A stretch of 64,000 bases of DNA from Oscarella lobularis. Taxonomy: Eukaryota; Porifera; Homoscleromorpha; Homosclerophorida; Oscarellidae. Under the pieces are notes generated by a model that saw only the letters and a list, made by a program, of their open reading frames with translations, was not told the origin of the DNA and did no database searches. Positions 21,053 through 33,659 of the stretch are shown here, in pieces. A program made the translations under genes and the position numbers. Each line of letters begins with the position of its first letter. Within the stretch, counting starts at the first letter, position 1. The DNA lies in the NCBI RefSeq assembly GCF_947507565.1, contig NC_089175.1, positions 5,445,733-5,509,732 on the forward strand. The letters run 5' to 3'.

Positions 21053-24000
21053 ATGGGCACACGAAATCCCGCTGTACTCGTCGTAGCGGCCCTATGTATC
21101 GGCCTAGGACTAGGTAAGCCGTAAATCGCGCGTGTAATCGCACGTGGACCTCGTGCGAAGCGCGCGATCCCCTCTGTCCTTACGTGTCCCCCTACGCGTC
21201 TTCAATTCTCTCACGTGTATTTTTGTTGTTCGCTTCCTCGATGTGTTTCCCGTTTCTTCGACGTTAAAACAGTTCCGTCGCTGTATCCGTGCCTTGGCGT
21301 GCTGCCAGGTTTAATTTCGACCAATTTCCGGTCGTCGTCACCGCGTCTTCACGCCTGTTCCAAGATCAATCACCCTTCTAATTATCGTCTCTCTCTTCTT
21401 AGCGGATATATGTACGGAGCACGCCGACGTGCTCTTCTCGTGCAAATCGGGCGCGTTCGATTGCGTCTCGCGATCGTTCGTCTGCGACGGCGAAAATGAC
21501 TGCGATAAGGGCGAAGACGAACACTACTGCGGCGTCGGTAAGACGAAAGGCGTCCGATTCGATTAGTCTCCCCCCGCGAGCGCTGCTATGCGACCACGTT
21601 GATTGGGTGGGGCCCTTTTGCGTTCGCATTTGTTTTGAATGCCGAGCATTTTGCGCTCGGTTCCACGCGCTTCGGTCGTGATTGTGACGTCAGCTTGGGC
21701 TGGGCCACGTGAAGACTTTCTATTGGTCAGCGCATCCCGGGGGAGTCCTTCTGAGTGAAATGGGAAAGAAAAGGGGTTATTGAGCGTTTTTGCGTTGGAA
21801 TGCGGACGTAGTTGGCGCCGGATCACCCCTGGGGCGAAGAATGCGGTAGTAGCGCCCCTCCTGAGGCCTCCTTCGAAAGGCGTTCCGTTAAGAATTCCTT
21901 TCATTCGCGCAGATTGCGAAAGCAACGGCCTATTCCGTTGCGCCATCGGGCACCCGTGCATTCCGGGATCGTGGAAATGCGACGGCGACAACGACTGCAT
22001 CGACGGATCCGACGAAACGACGGCACTATGCGGAACGAGTAGGCGAAAATATAAGCAAATCGATTTATTCTCACTGTTTCTAATAATAGAGTGCGACGGA
22101 CCTAATAAATTCCACTGCGGTTCCGGCGAATGCATAGCGACTTCTTCCGTGTGCGATGGCAAACGCGACTGCTTCGATAATTCGGACGAAACTCCGCCAA
22201 ACTGCTGTAAGAAAATATATGTGGAAGTTATTTAATGACTAATTATTTATCTTGTGTTTTTTTTAGATGCGACTCCTGAGCCTCCCTGCAATACGACTTA
22301 TCAGTTTGACTGCAAAGAGGAGTTGTCTCGATGCATTCCTCTCCAATGGAAGTGCGACGGCGAAGATGACTGCGATAATGGCATCGACGAGAATGGATGC
22401 TCCAATGCGCGACCACCACCACCTCAGCAACGTAAGAAATGAATAAATAAATATATATATATATTTTTTTTGTATAGCGTCACCTGTTTCTCCTGGTCAG
22501 TCACGTCCCACTGTTCCGGCTATACTCCAGTGCAGCGATCGCGAGTACAAGTGTCTCGATGGCGAGCGTTGTATTCCCTATCCCCATCGATGCGACTCGT
22601 ATGTCGATTGCAAGGATGGCTCAGATGAGGACCAAGAGACGTGCAAAAGTAACGTGGCTGAGATTTTTAATTTTTAATTTTTTCTGACGTCATAATTCGT
22701 AGCTGCACCGAGATGCCCGCCTAAACTTCAGTTCTCCTGCGTGACCACACCGCAATGCGTACCGTGGCCGAAGCACTGCGACGGGACCGACGATTGCCAG
22801 GACAACTCGGACGAATACGGATGTAAGTCAAGTGTGTATAAATGTACGACTCGTTGAAAAATCAATAAATGATTTAGGTGAATTGACTAACGCTCCGTCG
22901 TTTCTGGTTGCCTCCTGCGAGGGCATGTTCAAGTGCGGCTCGGGCGAGTGTCTCTCGTACAAGCGCGTGTGCGACAACAAGACGCACTGCAGCGACGGAT
23001 CGGACGAGCAGAATTGCTGTGAGTATTACCAATGACGCGTTACGATTTATCTCTATTCATGATGGGTTTCTAGTCATCAATGAATGTGAGAGTGGGACAT
23101 CGCCGTGCCGGGGCTCTCAGACGTGCGTCGATTTGCCGACCGGGTACGACTGCACGTGCCAGAAAGGATATCAAAAAACTGCAAGCGGATGCGAAGGTAG
23201 GACATCCGGCATGAGACTCATGAATCCCTAAACTAAAACTTCCTCTCTCTCTCTCTAGATATTGATGAATGTGCTTCATTCGGATATTGCCAGCAGCACT
23301 GCTCCAACTCTGAGGGAAGTTTCAAGTGTTCGTGCGACTCAGGATATATACTGAGACCCGATCAGCGTTCCTGCAAATCCGAAAGTGAGTACACTAGAAC
23401 CGTGATAGGGAGAATTGTATTGACTGTGGCTGTCTAGGTGGAGAGGCTTACCTGCTCTACACTCACGGCAGCGAAATTCGCAGCATGGACCTGGCGTCGC
23501 TGCAGTACGACAAAGTCTATCACTCGTCCCTAGGCACGATCTCGTACGTCGGAGTAACATTCCACTACCAAAGCGGCATGGTAAGAACAAACAACATATA
23601 TTCAATAATAGATTAAATAGTGTATGTACATGTAGGTGTACTTTTGTGACTTTCAATCTCACTCCATCCACGGCGTCCCGCTTTCCGGCGGCGACGTCAT
23701 CGAGCTCTACACCGACGTTGGCGCGCCGGAGGGTCTCGCCGTCGACTGGCTCAACAATCGTCTCTACTGGACCGAGTCCGATCACGGCAACATCGTCATG
23801 GGATCGCTCGACGGAAACGAGAGCTCGCGACGCGTGATCGTGAGCATGCCGAAAAGCGAGCCTCGCGGCATTGCCGTCGATCCGCGACGCGGCGTCATGT
23901 TTTGGACGGATTGGGGCGAGTGGTCGCTCGTCGTGCGCGCCAATATGGACGGAAGCGACGTGCGCGTGCTGATCAACGACACGGACGTCGCCAAGTGGCC

Positions 24001-25110
24001 GAACGGACTCACGATCGATTTATACGGCGAATACGTCTTCTGGTGCGACGGATGGTACGAGAAGATCGTCGTGATGGACTACGAAGGAAAGAAAATGTAA
24101 GGACATAGAGAACCCCCAAGACATAATCTTATATTTATCTGTTATTAGGAAAACTCTTATTCAAGGTGGCATAGGCAATATATTCGGACTCGCTCTCTAC
24201 GACGACAAGCTCATATTCTCCGAGTGGCGCCAAGGCAAAGTCTTCATCTCCGGCATGCTCGACGGCAGTCACAAGTACACCGTCGCCTCGTCGGCGGTCA
24301 GCAACGTGCAAGGGATCGCGATGTATCAGGAACAGCAGCAACCGCTCCACGATAATCCGTGTCGACGATCGATGTGCTCGCACTATTGCGTGCCGAGTGC
24401 CGGCGCCGAGACGGGCTTTGTTTGCGTGTGCGATTCCGGTATACGATTGCTCAATGACGGCGCGACGTGCGGACATCCCGAAGTGCTGTGCGATAATCAG
24501 TATTGCAATTGGAATGGCGACTGTTTGAGGAAATTGGATTCGGTAGATCAAGTCTGCTTGTAAGTGTATATAAAATATGTTATTTTTTTTTATATTTTTC
24601 TTTGTTTAGGTGCAATAAGGGGTTTTATGGGTCTCGGTGCGATCTGTTGACGCCTACTGTTAGTGCGCCGACTCTTTCCGCCGTTTCATCGTCTTCCGAT
24701 AAATTACCTATCATTCTTGGCACTGTTTTCGGCTTTCTATTCCTCGCTGTTGCGGTAGCCGTGATTTTGTTTTTCCTACGACGCAAATCGAAATCGTGAG
24801 TTTTTTTTGAGACGTTCAATTACCGTTCGCGTATTCTAAAGACGTTTTCGTATAGGGCTAAGAAGGAAGTGAATTTCGACAATCCCGTCTACGATTCGAA
24901 CAGGGACAACGTGACCGTGAGAGCGAAGGACGACTACAACACATCCCCCACTCAGGTAAAATCCTTATAGAAAATATACTCGTAATAAAGAGCATGCACA
25001 CAAACACGTGGAACTTAGTTATATTATATCGACTTCTAAATTATTATTTTATTATAAATTATTATTTTATTATGTAGATGAACGGTGGCACAACGGCGAC
25101 GAGCGTTTGA
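21053..25110 (+). CDS. LDL-receptor-like protein, copy 4 (7 LDLa, intact FDNPVY and TSV end)
   Basis: Sixteen exons splice to about 872 residues. They are signal 21053-21113; LDLa 21403-21537, 21913-22038, 22090-22206, 22267-22431, 22478-22648, 22703-22822 and 22878-23018; EGF 23074-23196 and 23259-23384; propeller 23438-23580, 23636-24096 and 24149-24559 (the last also holding EGF); EGF end, short stalk and membrane helix 24610-24795; tail 24856-24955 and 25078-25110. All phases agree. This is the copy closest to a canonical LDLR: seven LDLa modules, EGF pair, propeller, EGF, stalk, membrane helix, and a tail with FDNPVYDSN, the NPxY signal bound by ARH/Dab2-type PTB adaptors and clathrin machinery. 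The C-terminal TSV fits a class I PDZ ligand. It lacks the extra EGF/stalk exon of copies 2 and 3, and its propeller has one extra residue (MPKSEPRG). Confidence 0.92.
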
Positions 25111-25463
25111 TTGACGCGTCTCGTCCTAGGGGTGGTGTTTATATTTTTGGGGTTTGGATAGAGGGAGACTGGGACAACGCATGGAATCTCTTTTTTTTGT
25201 TGCAATACGCACATTGTGTCAGAAAAACGAATGATACCCCCCTGATTGAAAATCTAATTATTCAGAACTACCATAGTCCTTGCTTTTTAAAATCTATTAT
25301 TGTTAGAGTTGGCTCTTGAGCCTGTACATATGTAGAGAACGATTATTTACGGACTCGTTTCCTTCGTCGCGTCCGCGTCTCGAGCCCCCGTATATGATTT
25401 TCGTCTGTCTGTGTTTACTGGTATCTAACTTCGGAGGGCGTGGCCAGCGAACGCATTTCCCCA
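25111..25463. other. Intergenic between copy 4 and the WD40 gene
   Basis: It contains the receptor 3' flank and the WD40 gene's promoter region. No other gene is seen. The 3' flanks of copies 2 and 3 show the same order, ending in WD40 exon 1 relics. Confidence 0.5.
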
Positions 25464-28400
25464 ATGGCCATGATCAAAAAGTTCGTCGTGCGCGACTGCC
25501 ACGCGAAGGCGATCACGGCGATGGCGTACGCGTCGTGGCGACGCGAATACGTCACCGGATCGGAAGGTTCGTAGTAGAATTTGTGCAAAAAGTGGGCGGA
25601 GCTCTTATTGGAACCTCCGTTCTTCTCTCCCTCGTGCGCGCAGACGGACAGCTACGTTATTGGGAGCTCGACTCGGGGAAGATGACGCATAGTGTGCAAG
25701 GACACGCCGGTTGGATAGCAGACATACAGTGCTGGTATGAGAGCGGTCTCACATGGGCCACTAACATGCGTAGAAGCTATTCCTTCCCTGCATTTGGCTC
25801 GCGGGTTGTAGCTTATTTATTTATGGGAGTTTTTAGGAATGAGGCTAAGGTTATGTTCACTGGTTCCAATGATGGGACAATTGTTCTGTGGACGTCGACG
25901 GGGACTGTTCATCAGAAATTAACGGTGCACGAGGCTTGGCGTTTTAGACGCTTGGTTTGCTATTTTTTTTCTTAGCTTGGTGTGCCTGTTTATTCGTTGG
26001 TGTGGCAGCCGAAGAAGGCGCAACTCATTGCTGGCTTGAATGGGTGCATTCGAGTCTACGAAATCATAGAATGTGAGCCTTGGAATTTTTTCTTTTATTT
26101 TAATTGGCACGTGCTCTTGTTTCAGCTAATTCTGTAGGAATACCTTCTCTAGAGCGAAAAGGTGAGATACAACAAATAATTAATTATTTCTTGTTTTAGG
26201 CTTCTCCTTTGCAGGTGTTACTTTGACAGCACACGTTGATATTGTGAAGTGCGTTGTATCTGTAGAAGGAAAAATCTACAGCGGAGGGTAATATCTAGCT
26301 TCAATAATATCGTTATTATTTTGTCAATAGAAGCGTTTAGATTTGATCAGCGTCTTGTCATTTATGACTGTCCTCCTGGAGAGAGAAAACTGGAAATCAC
26401 TCACATGTACATATTAGGAACCTATGTAGACTGAACTACGTATCAAAGTATTTGTGTAGCATCAAAGGTGCTCATGAAGCTGGGATCTCGTGCATGGCAT
26501 ACTCACGAGATACAGAAAACACATGGTGACTGATGCATAATATATTGAATTCTGAGGGGTTTCTATTTAGAGTGTATTCTCTTTTACATTAGGATATTGA
26601 CTGGCTCGTTCGACTATCAGGTGAAGCTGTGGACTCCAGAGGGAAAACTAGTTCACAAAATAACTGACGCAGCAGGGTTAGTGGCAACAACGTTTATTTA
26701 TTAATGTATTCATTAACTTATTTGCCTTCAATTAAAGGAGCACTGTAACTGGTCTGTGCTACTTGCCAAGAAGCAAGATTATTTGGATTGCAGGAGGATC
26801 CGAATCCTTACAAACGTACGAACCTAAATCCGGAGAGAACGTAAGGGGGTCTGATGTAAAATAGTTTAAATAGTTTTATCAATTTGCTCATTATAGGTAT
26901 CGGATTTCATGAGCACTTACAGAGAACTAATCAAAGACTCGGAAAGGTAGACGATGTACTTAATAGAAAACTATTGACAATGTGTTTAGATTTTCGTTGA
27001 CGATGCTGAAATACATACCGGACACAAATGAAGTCATGGGTGAGAACTAAGGCAACGATTCAGGTAGTCTCTTCAAAGGAGTTTCAGCATCAACAAAGAG
27101 GCGTCAGGTGGTCGTATGGAAACACGAGCAGTCAGCTGCAGTAATCACGTTACAGTGCAAAAATCCTCCAGAGTGTCTAGACTACAGTAAAGGCGTTATA
27201 CTTTAAAATTTCCCGCTGACATTTCGGTTCTAGCCTCCAAAGTTCCCATACTGATTTTTAGTGGAAATAGTGACGGGCAAGTGATCAAATGGGAGAGGCA
27301 GCAGCTGAATAATTTCACCTATAGGTAGTTAGAAGATATGTGCATTTCCCTCTAGTCAAAATGTTTGGGATTTTAGTCAGGAAAACTATACCCTAAGTGA
27401 CGTTCGTCTTACACTCGGTTTTGACATTGATAACACTGACACTGGGTTTTCCTCCGATGGAGAGGAGAGTCCCGATAGCGATGACGTCAATTCAACGAGT
27501 AGATTAGATCAGAAGAAAGGGGAGAGACATCTAGGCGATCCAAGCGTGTCGCTTCTGAAAGCTCTCTATGCTGAATGCCTCGATCTTCTAATAGTCTCAT
27601 CAGAAAATGGGAATATTTGTAAACGAAATAGACGCGTGTTTTCTATATAATTACAATGCTTTGTGTAGACGTATGGGGCTATGATGAAGCGGCTAAGAAA
27701 GCCCTATCCGAGATGAAGCCCAGCGCTTCTGAAGTGGAACTAATAAAGAAATACTCTGCGGTGTTGACTGAAAGCTCGACTCTACTAAATCCCAAAAAGA
27801 ATTTGGATGCAGCCGAAGTAATTAGATGAAGTCATTTTACACAAGAGTTAGACTTTTTTGTGAAGGATTCGGTGACTGATCGAGTGGCTGGTTTTGTGTG
27901 CAAGTACGTTCTGCGTCAGCACAGTGGATGCGTCACTGGACTGGCTCTAGTGGAAGACCAAGATTCAGTCTATTTGGTATGTAAATAATTCATTACATAT
28001 ATGTATTGAAATTTGTAATCTCCAATTATAATTATTAGATTTCTGGTGGGTGGGATCAGACCGTGTGTCTGTGGGATTTGCCCAAGGGAAAGTGAGCGTG
28101 ATTTCTTCTAGGGTGCTTACTTTGAAACGCTTCTTTCTTATTAGTCTTGCTACTAGACTTCGATGTTCTCGGCCTGAAGGCACTAGAGAGGGAATGGAGG
28201 GTGTCATCACTGATCTAGCATACAGTTCTTCAAGGCAAACTGGAACAAGAGGTTTAAGCCTAGATCACATACATGTATTATACGTTTAGAAATGAGTTTG
28301 CGTATTCATCTTCCGATAAAATGATTTATGTACGGAAGTTTTCTAAGAGAGCTGCTGAAATGAGAATTACCTCTGTGTTAGAAGGACACGAAGGAGAAGT

Positions 28401-28912
28401 TTTGCAGGCAGATACTTATTAGGACTATTTTTGTGAATTAGAATAATGTTTTACAGGTAAAATGGAATGAGCACAGACAATGTTGGGTCACAGGATCAGA
28501 GGACGGCACAATAAGACTATGGGTGAGACGCTAACGATTCCTTATTGATTTTTATTTTGTTTTTGTTAGAAGGGAGACGGTAGTCAGTGCGAGGCAATAT
28601 TAGGAGCCAGTGGCAACGTGACAGCTCTGTGCATTGACAAAAAGAATGGGTGTATCGTTGCTGGCGTTGACGATAATCTTAGGTAGGACATTAAACGTGA
28701 AAGTCAGTTTTAAAAGCTTAGGCTATTGTCATAGAGTTTATGATCCTGTTTGCTGTAAACTTTTGCAGACAAATGCAGGGCACATGGATTCAATTCGATG
28801 CATTATTCATATATCGGAAAGAAATCAATACGTTTCCGCGTCATGGGATCGAACAATACGAATCTGGAATGCATACGTCAAAAGAAGTACTACTGAAGGG
28901 AAGGAGAATTAG
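25464..28912 (+). CDS. WD40-repeat protein
   Basis: About 20 short exons can be chained from ATG 25464 to TAG 28910-28912. Exon 1 (25464-25566) joins at GSED|GQLRYW, restoring a WD40 strand. Later exons give repeated blade endings such as GSNDGTIVLW, GSFDYQVKLW, GNSDGQVIKW, GGWDQTVCLW, GSEDGTIRLW and SWDRTIRIW, spread over the whole length and probably forming two propellers. A Ser/Asp-rich acidic stretch near 27440-27500 separates them. WD40 propellers are protein-interaction platforms; I cannot name the family. Several exon ends are uncertain: the donor after exon 1 is GTTCGT and the acceptor near 26338 had to be chosen to avoid a stop. Its exon 1 is duplicated within the receptor array to the left and its 3' exons within the death-fold array to the right. 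Confidence 0.75.
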
Positions 28913-29482
28913 TCAAGTGTGCAACGCTTTTTGTTAAGAAAAAGGGCAAGAAGACGATGATCAACGTTAAGAAGATGTTCGGTAAGATTTGATTATTTGA
29001 TTTCATATTTTTGTTACAGTCAAAGCTTCGTACTTATTTGTTAGTGGAGTTTAGGATGACTGAGTAATCATTTTTGTTACATGTGTGGGTCACATAGTTG
29101 CGCATTGCTTTATCAAATTGCTGAAGATGCAAAGGAATTCGAGAGAAGCAAGCAGCGACTCAGTATACTTGAACCGCCTTCATAAGTTCATTCCAGTCAA
29201 GTTACGTGAAAAACACCTTTTCTTCACTAAATGTCACCTTCAGTGTTCTAATTCAAGTAAGCTGGTTGAAGTTAAGTTTTTATTTTCATGTTAAAAAGGC
29301 CCTGATTTCTTTTTTACGTCATTAGACTTTATGCTACTGTAATGCAATTTTCAGAATGATGTTTGGTGAAAAAATTTCTCGGGTTTTGAGGTCTACGTGA
29401 GGACGAGATGTCAAACACGAAACACGGAGGATTCCAATGTAAACAAATTACGCTATCACGTGCAATTGGGTGACTCATCATC
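28913..29482. other. Intergenic between the WD40 gene and the first CARD-ROCO gene
   Basis: I see no supported gene. A 69-codon plus-strand frame at 29085-29294 has no recognisable features. Parts resemble the sequence before the gene at 44635, as expected from segmental duplication. Confidence 0.4.
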
Positions 29483-32400
29483 ATGGCAGACTCTAAATGG
29501 GCGACACTTAGGGCAGTGTTTTCTGAAGCTGTTTACCTTCTAGGCACCAACCTTATGCTTTTATATCGAGTTTTGGATAGACTTTTGGCAGGACGTATTC
29601 TGTCCCTCCATAAATACGAACAACTACGACAGTTACAAGCTGGAGGAGACGCAGAGAGACACCTTCTGAGCTACATGCTGACAACGGCTCCACCAAGTTA
29701 CGACATGTTCTGCCAAGTGCTCCGTGAGGTTGGAGGAGAGAGCCTTCTTCGTCTTATGAGCGGTGCTAGCCGTCGGGCGGCGTACGGCGAACGGAACAGA
29801 TCTATTAGTAAGCGTCACCGTCTACAAAATAAGCTTTGCTTGAAATACCATGCCCCATGCAGCAGCGCTGTACGTAAATAAACGTTGTCTATGTTTCTCG
29901 TAGATTTTGATTATCATTATCTGTCCGTTGATGAGAGCATTTACAAGGAAGCTTGTGCTTCTGGATCAGTTCCCATCAATCGATATCGCGTGATGGTGGT
30001 TGGTCAAGATGGAGCGGGTAAATCATGCTTGATTGACTCCTTCTTGGCTCGTCAATTCAAGCCCAAAAACCCGAGCACGGACGGCATTGCTATTCACGTG
30101 GCCGTGACTGCTGCAGAAGGAAAGGCGGGTCAGCACACGTGGCACAAAGAGGAATACGAGAAGGCGCATTTGGATAAATATCTTGCGGCTGGATATGTGA
30201 TTACAAATAAACAACGTCAAGTATTATTTATTATATACTATCATCTTACGTCGTCACGTTTGATCTAATTTTATATTAAGGAGACTGTGTCGAACACAAC
30301 ACGAAGAGTTTCTAGGGTCAGACGTGTGTCTGCATTCAAAAGTACTTTTGCAAAAAGGACAAAATTACATCATCGGCGATCTCCTAACGAACCACAGAGT
30401 GATGAAGATGCAACTGTAAGTATGTAAATTCGCCATTCAATGCGAGGTAGATTCTTTTCTGGTACTTAGGAGCTAGACGAACACATTGAGGAGATAACCA
30501 GAGACGAAAAACTAACTGCAGAGCAACATAGAATGATTACTGAGTATCTCCAATCAAGTGAAGCTCTGGCCAGTCTTGAAAATTTTGAAGTCAGTTCGAA
30601 GTTCCTCTGGGATTTGGGTGGACAAGAAAGGTATTTGACATCGCACGCAGCTCTCATGCCCACCGAGTCTGAGTACACGGTGTGCATGTATTTACTTGTC
30701 ATTGACATCAGCAAGCCCCTTGGCGATATAGCGAAATCGTCTTATCGACTCGGAGGAACTTCAGCTGATGTTCCTCTTGAATTGTCAAGTATTTTGTACA
30801 ACCGAGATTACCCTCGGCACTGGTTCACATCAATTGGCATTAGTCATCCTTCTGACATGTCTTCTCCGTATTTGGGAGAAGACTTGAAAAGAGTAAGTTA
30901 CCCCGCTGTTCTAATCGCTGCCACTCACATTGATAAAGTGATGAAAATGCCAAATTGTGAAGAATTTCTTAAATCACAAAATGCCGAACTTGACAAATTG
31001 ATTCGCGACTTGAGGTGCGAAGATCACATTGTCAAAAATCCTAAAAACGGGCAGTGGTTCTTTCGAGTTGATAATACCAAGTCTGGGCAAACAGAAGACT
31101 CTGAGCGTTGCGAGGGAGTCAAAACGATTACTTCCATCCTCGACAATTCATCAAAACACTATTGGTCCCACAAGAACGAAACGCGTCCCATACCCGTAGC
31201 ATGGGTACGGTTTGAGCTTTTCCTTGTTTCGTGGGAAATGGGTAAGATCGTTACCGTTAAAACAGCCACTAAGCTTGCATATCGCGTTGGAATAAAATCT
31301 GAGAAAGAAGCGTTGGTTGCTTTGAAGTTTCTGCACAACCTCGGAGTAATCTTCTATTTCTGGGACGTTTCTGAACTAGCCAATTTTATTATTGTCGATC
31401 CCACATGGCTCATCAGTACTGTGTCGGCGTTTGTTACTGCTAAAGAACCTACAGCGGTCGGGTACCAGCGCCGTTGGCGAAAGCTTTGTGAAACGGGAAA
31501 ATTCAGCAGCGGCATGGTAAAGAGCATGCTATCGGAAGCAAAGGTAGAGTCTAGAGATCAAGAACCAGTTCTAGACGTGCTAAGAATGCTGGACATTCTA
31601 TGTGATCCACCTGAAGCTTCTTCATCAACGTTCTTCATTCCGTGCATGCTCTCGCGAAAACTAACAGGCCCCTCGATGTGGGAGAAGTATTGCCCAAGCG
31701 AAGGGTTTCCTCCACCCATCGTCATTTATCCTAACGAAGTGCAGACAATTCCCGAAGCCCTTTTTTTACGAATCGTGACGAAATTTACGCGGGAATACCC
31801 AGAAGGGTGTAACCTTACTAGAAATCGCTGCCTGTTTAGAATAGGCAACAGTCTTGTGCTCGAATTACTGTACTATAACAGAGGCGCTTGTCTCATTGCT
31901 TCAATGAATGGAGAAGGAGACAAAGAGGAGGCAGTGGGGTCGGTTTCAGAAAGGGCTCCCGGAATTCAACAGTTCGTGACCGATAGCGTTATAAACGCTA
32001 AGAAGCGAGGAATGAGTGGACTGGAGCTTGCGTTTTACTACCAAGTATCTGAATGCGTTCGTGAGGCAACGTCAGAGAGTGCAGATGCTGGCAACTCCAG
32101 TTGCAAACTACCAGGCGATGACCGTCTAGTAAAACTGAGTGGGAGCTGCAACCCGGCCCGGGATGGTCAGGCGGGTCGCCAGCAGCAAATCATGTACAAA
32201 TCGGAGACGTGTATCACGAAAGATGATCGGGATTTGGTTTATCTCTGGTACACTAACAAGGCAGAGGTCTGATCAATGGCGCTTTATCTTCTCACTAATT
32301 GATTAATAGTATTGATGTTTCTTTAGAATCTCTGCTCTTCTGAACCTCGAGGTCAACACGGTAATCATTAATTAAAGCGAGGCATATATCAGTTTCAGAC

Positions 32401-32727
32401 GTTTCTCTTGCAGAAATTCTGAAGAGACAGCCTACAACGACAGAGCTAAACAACCTGTGTGACTTAATTGCTTCTGATTGGCAGCCTGTTGCTCGACATC
32501 TGTCAGTTCCTCATGAAACAATTGAGCAAATTAGGAAAAACAACCCTGCTGATTGCCGGGAGCAAGCCTACCAAGCTCTACAAGATTGGATGCAGCGAAA
32601 GTCGAATTCTGCATCAGTGGAGACACTGTGCGAAGCTCTTTGCGAAAAAGGTAAGAAGCGTTTTGCTGAAATAGTTTTCAACCTAGACGACAAAGTTCTG
32701 AGTGGCTTCGATAGTTTGCAGCAATGA
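29483..32727 (+). CDS. CARD-ROC-COR-DEATH protein, A1
   Basis: Six exons (29483-29807, 29904-30220, 30281-30415, 30470-32266, a 25-base microexon 32327-32351, 32414-32727) splice to 970 residues in phase. Residues about 10-100 form a CARD-like death fold. The ROC GTPase follows with GQDGAGKS (P-loop), WDLGGQERY (G3) and ATHIDK (G4; THxD as in ROCO proteins rather than NKxD). A basic linker exon (AKRTKLHHRRS) lies between P-loop and G3. The COR region follows, with helical and hydrophobic blocks such as FLHNLGVIFYF and the VDPTWL motif. The last exon is a DEATH domain (DWQPVARHLSV, CREQAYQALQDW). No LRR or kinase is seen. ROC-COR proteins are GTP-regulated dimeric switches; CARD and DEATH bind matching domains in apoptosis and immune complexes. 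It is presumably a cytosolic signalling scaffold. Confidence 0.85.
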
Positions 32728-32919
32728 TTTTAAGACAAATGCATAGTACTTTTGCAGCTGATATTCTTACTGTGTTGTCATACATTTGTTACGAAAGGAC
32801 GAAATCTTCTAGTTTTACGCAACCTGTCTCCTAGGTTAATTAAATTTCGTTCTTGGTGCATGTTGTCAGGACATATTCGTTTTTGTAGTACTACTGTACA
32901 TCTTTTTTACCTTTTTATG

Positions 32920-33620
32920 AGGATAGCGCACGTTACAAGGCATTCGTCGTTCGTATTTCGATTGCTCGACGCCCTCAGCTACGGACTCTGTACAGCAGTG
33001 GCCCACTGAAAGGCGCCCTCGACGTGGAGCGGCTCAAACGCGGAAGAAAAAACGACGCAATCGACGCATGATCGACTGTTTCGTTACAGAAATTCTTCTT
33101 TCGCCAATCCAGCCAAATTTTTAGCTTTCTGCAAAGCGCTGCAAGCGACCTCCCAAGAGACAAACGCAGAACACGCTCGGCGACCAATCAGGGCGGTCGC
33201 AGAAACAATCGTTCCTCGCTTCCAAAGGATCGCCAATCGTTTCTCGACCATGCCGCGTTGAACCGTCATCGTAACAGGGCCACCAACCACCAATTCAATC
33301 AGTCACAAGTTTCTCAGTACAGTCACGTTGTCCCCGTCTCAAGAATTAGATGCATGGTCTACTGATTCCGATTGCCGCAAACTTTTGAAGGCCAATTATT
33401 ATATGATCGAAGAGCAGGAACTCCCTTGTCGTCATTGAAATCAGGATAGAAAAGACAGAATATCTACGAGCAAGCTCTTGCTTCTGGCTTAGTTCCTCAT
33501 CAATCGATATCACGTGATGGCCCAGCACACGTGGCATCAAATGTATCTTTATTAGAAGGCACGAAGGCACATCCACGTGGTATCTCGTGGCTGAATATGT
33601 GATTACAAAAACAGCGTCAA
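32920..33620 (+). pseudogene. Relic of a type-B CARD-ROC gene
   Basis: 33000-33290 matches the type-B CARD exon (GACGTGGAGCGGCTCAAACGC, then CTTTCTGCAAAGCGCTGCAAGCGAC) but with frameshifts and stops. 33455-33620 matches the ROC P-loop exon with the P-loop itself deleted: the ACGAGCAAGCTCTTGCTTCTGGC start joins directly to the CACACGTGGCAT part. This is a broken copy between gene A1 and the next type-A gene. Confidence 0.75.
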
Positions 33621-33659
33621 GTTATTATACTTGCGCTTTCAGGATGATCTAATTTTTAT

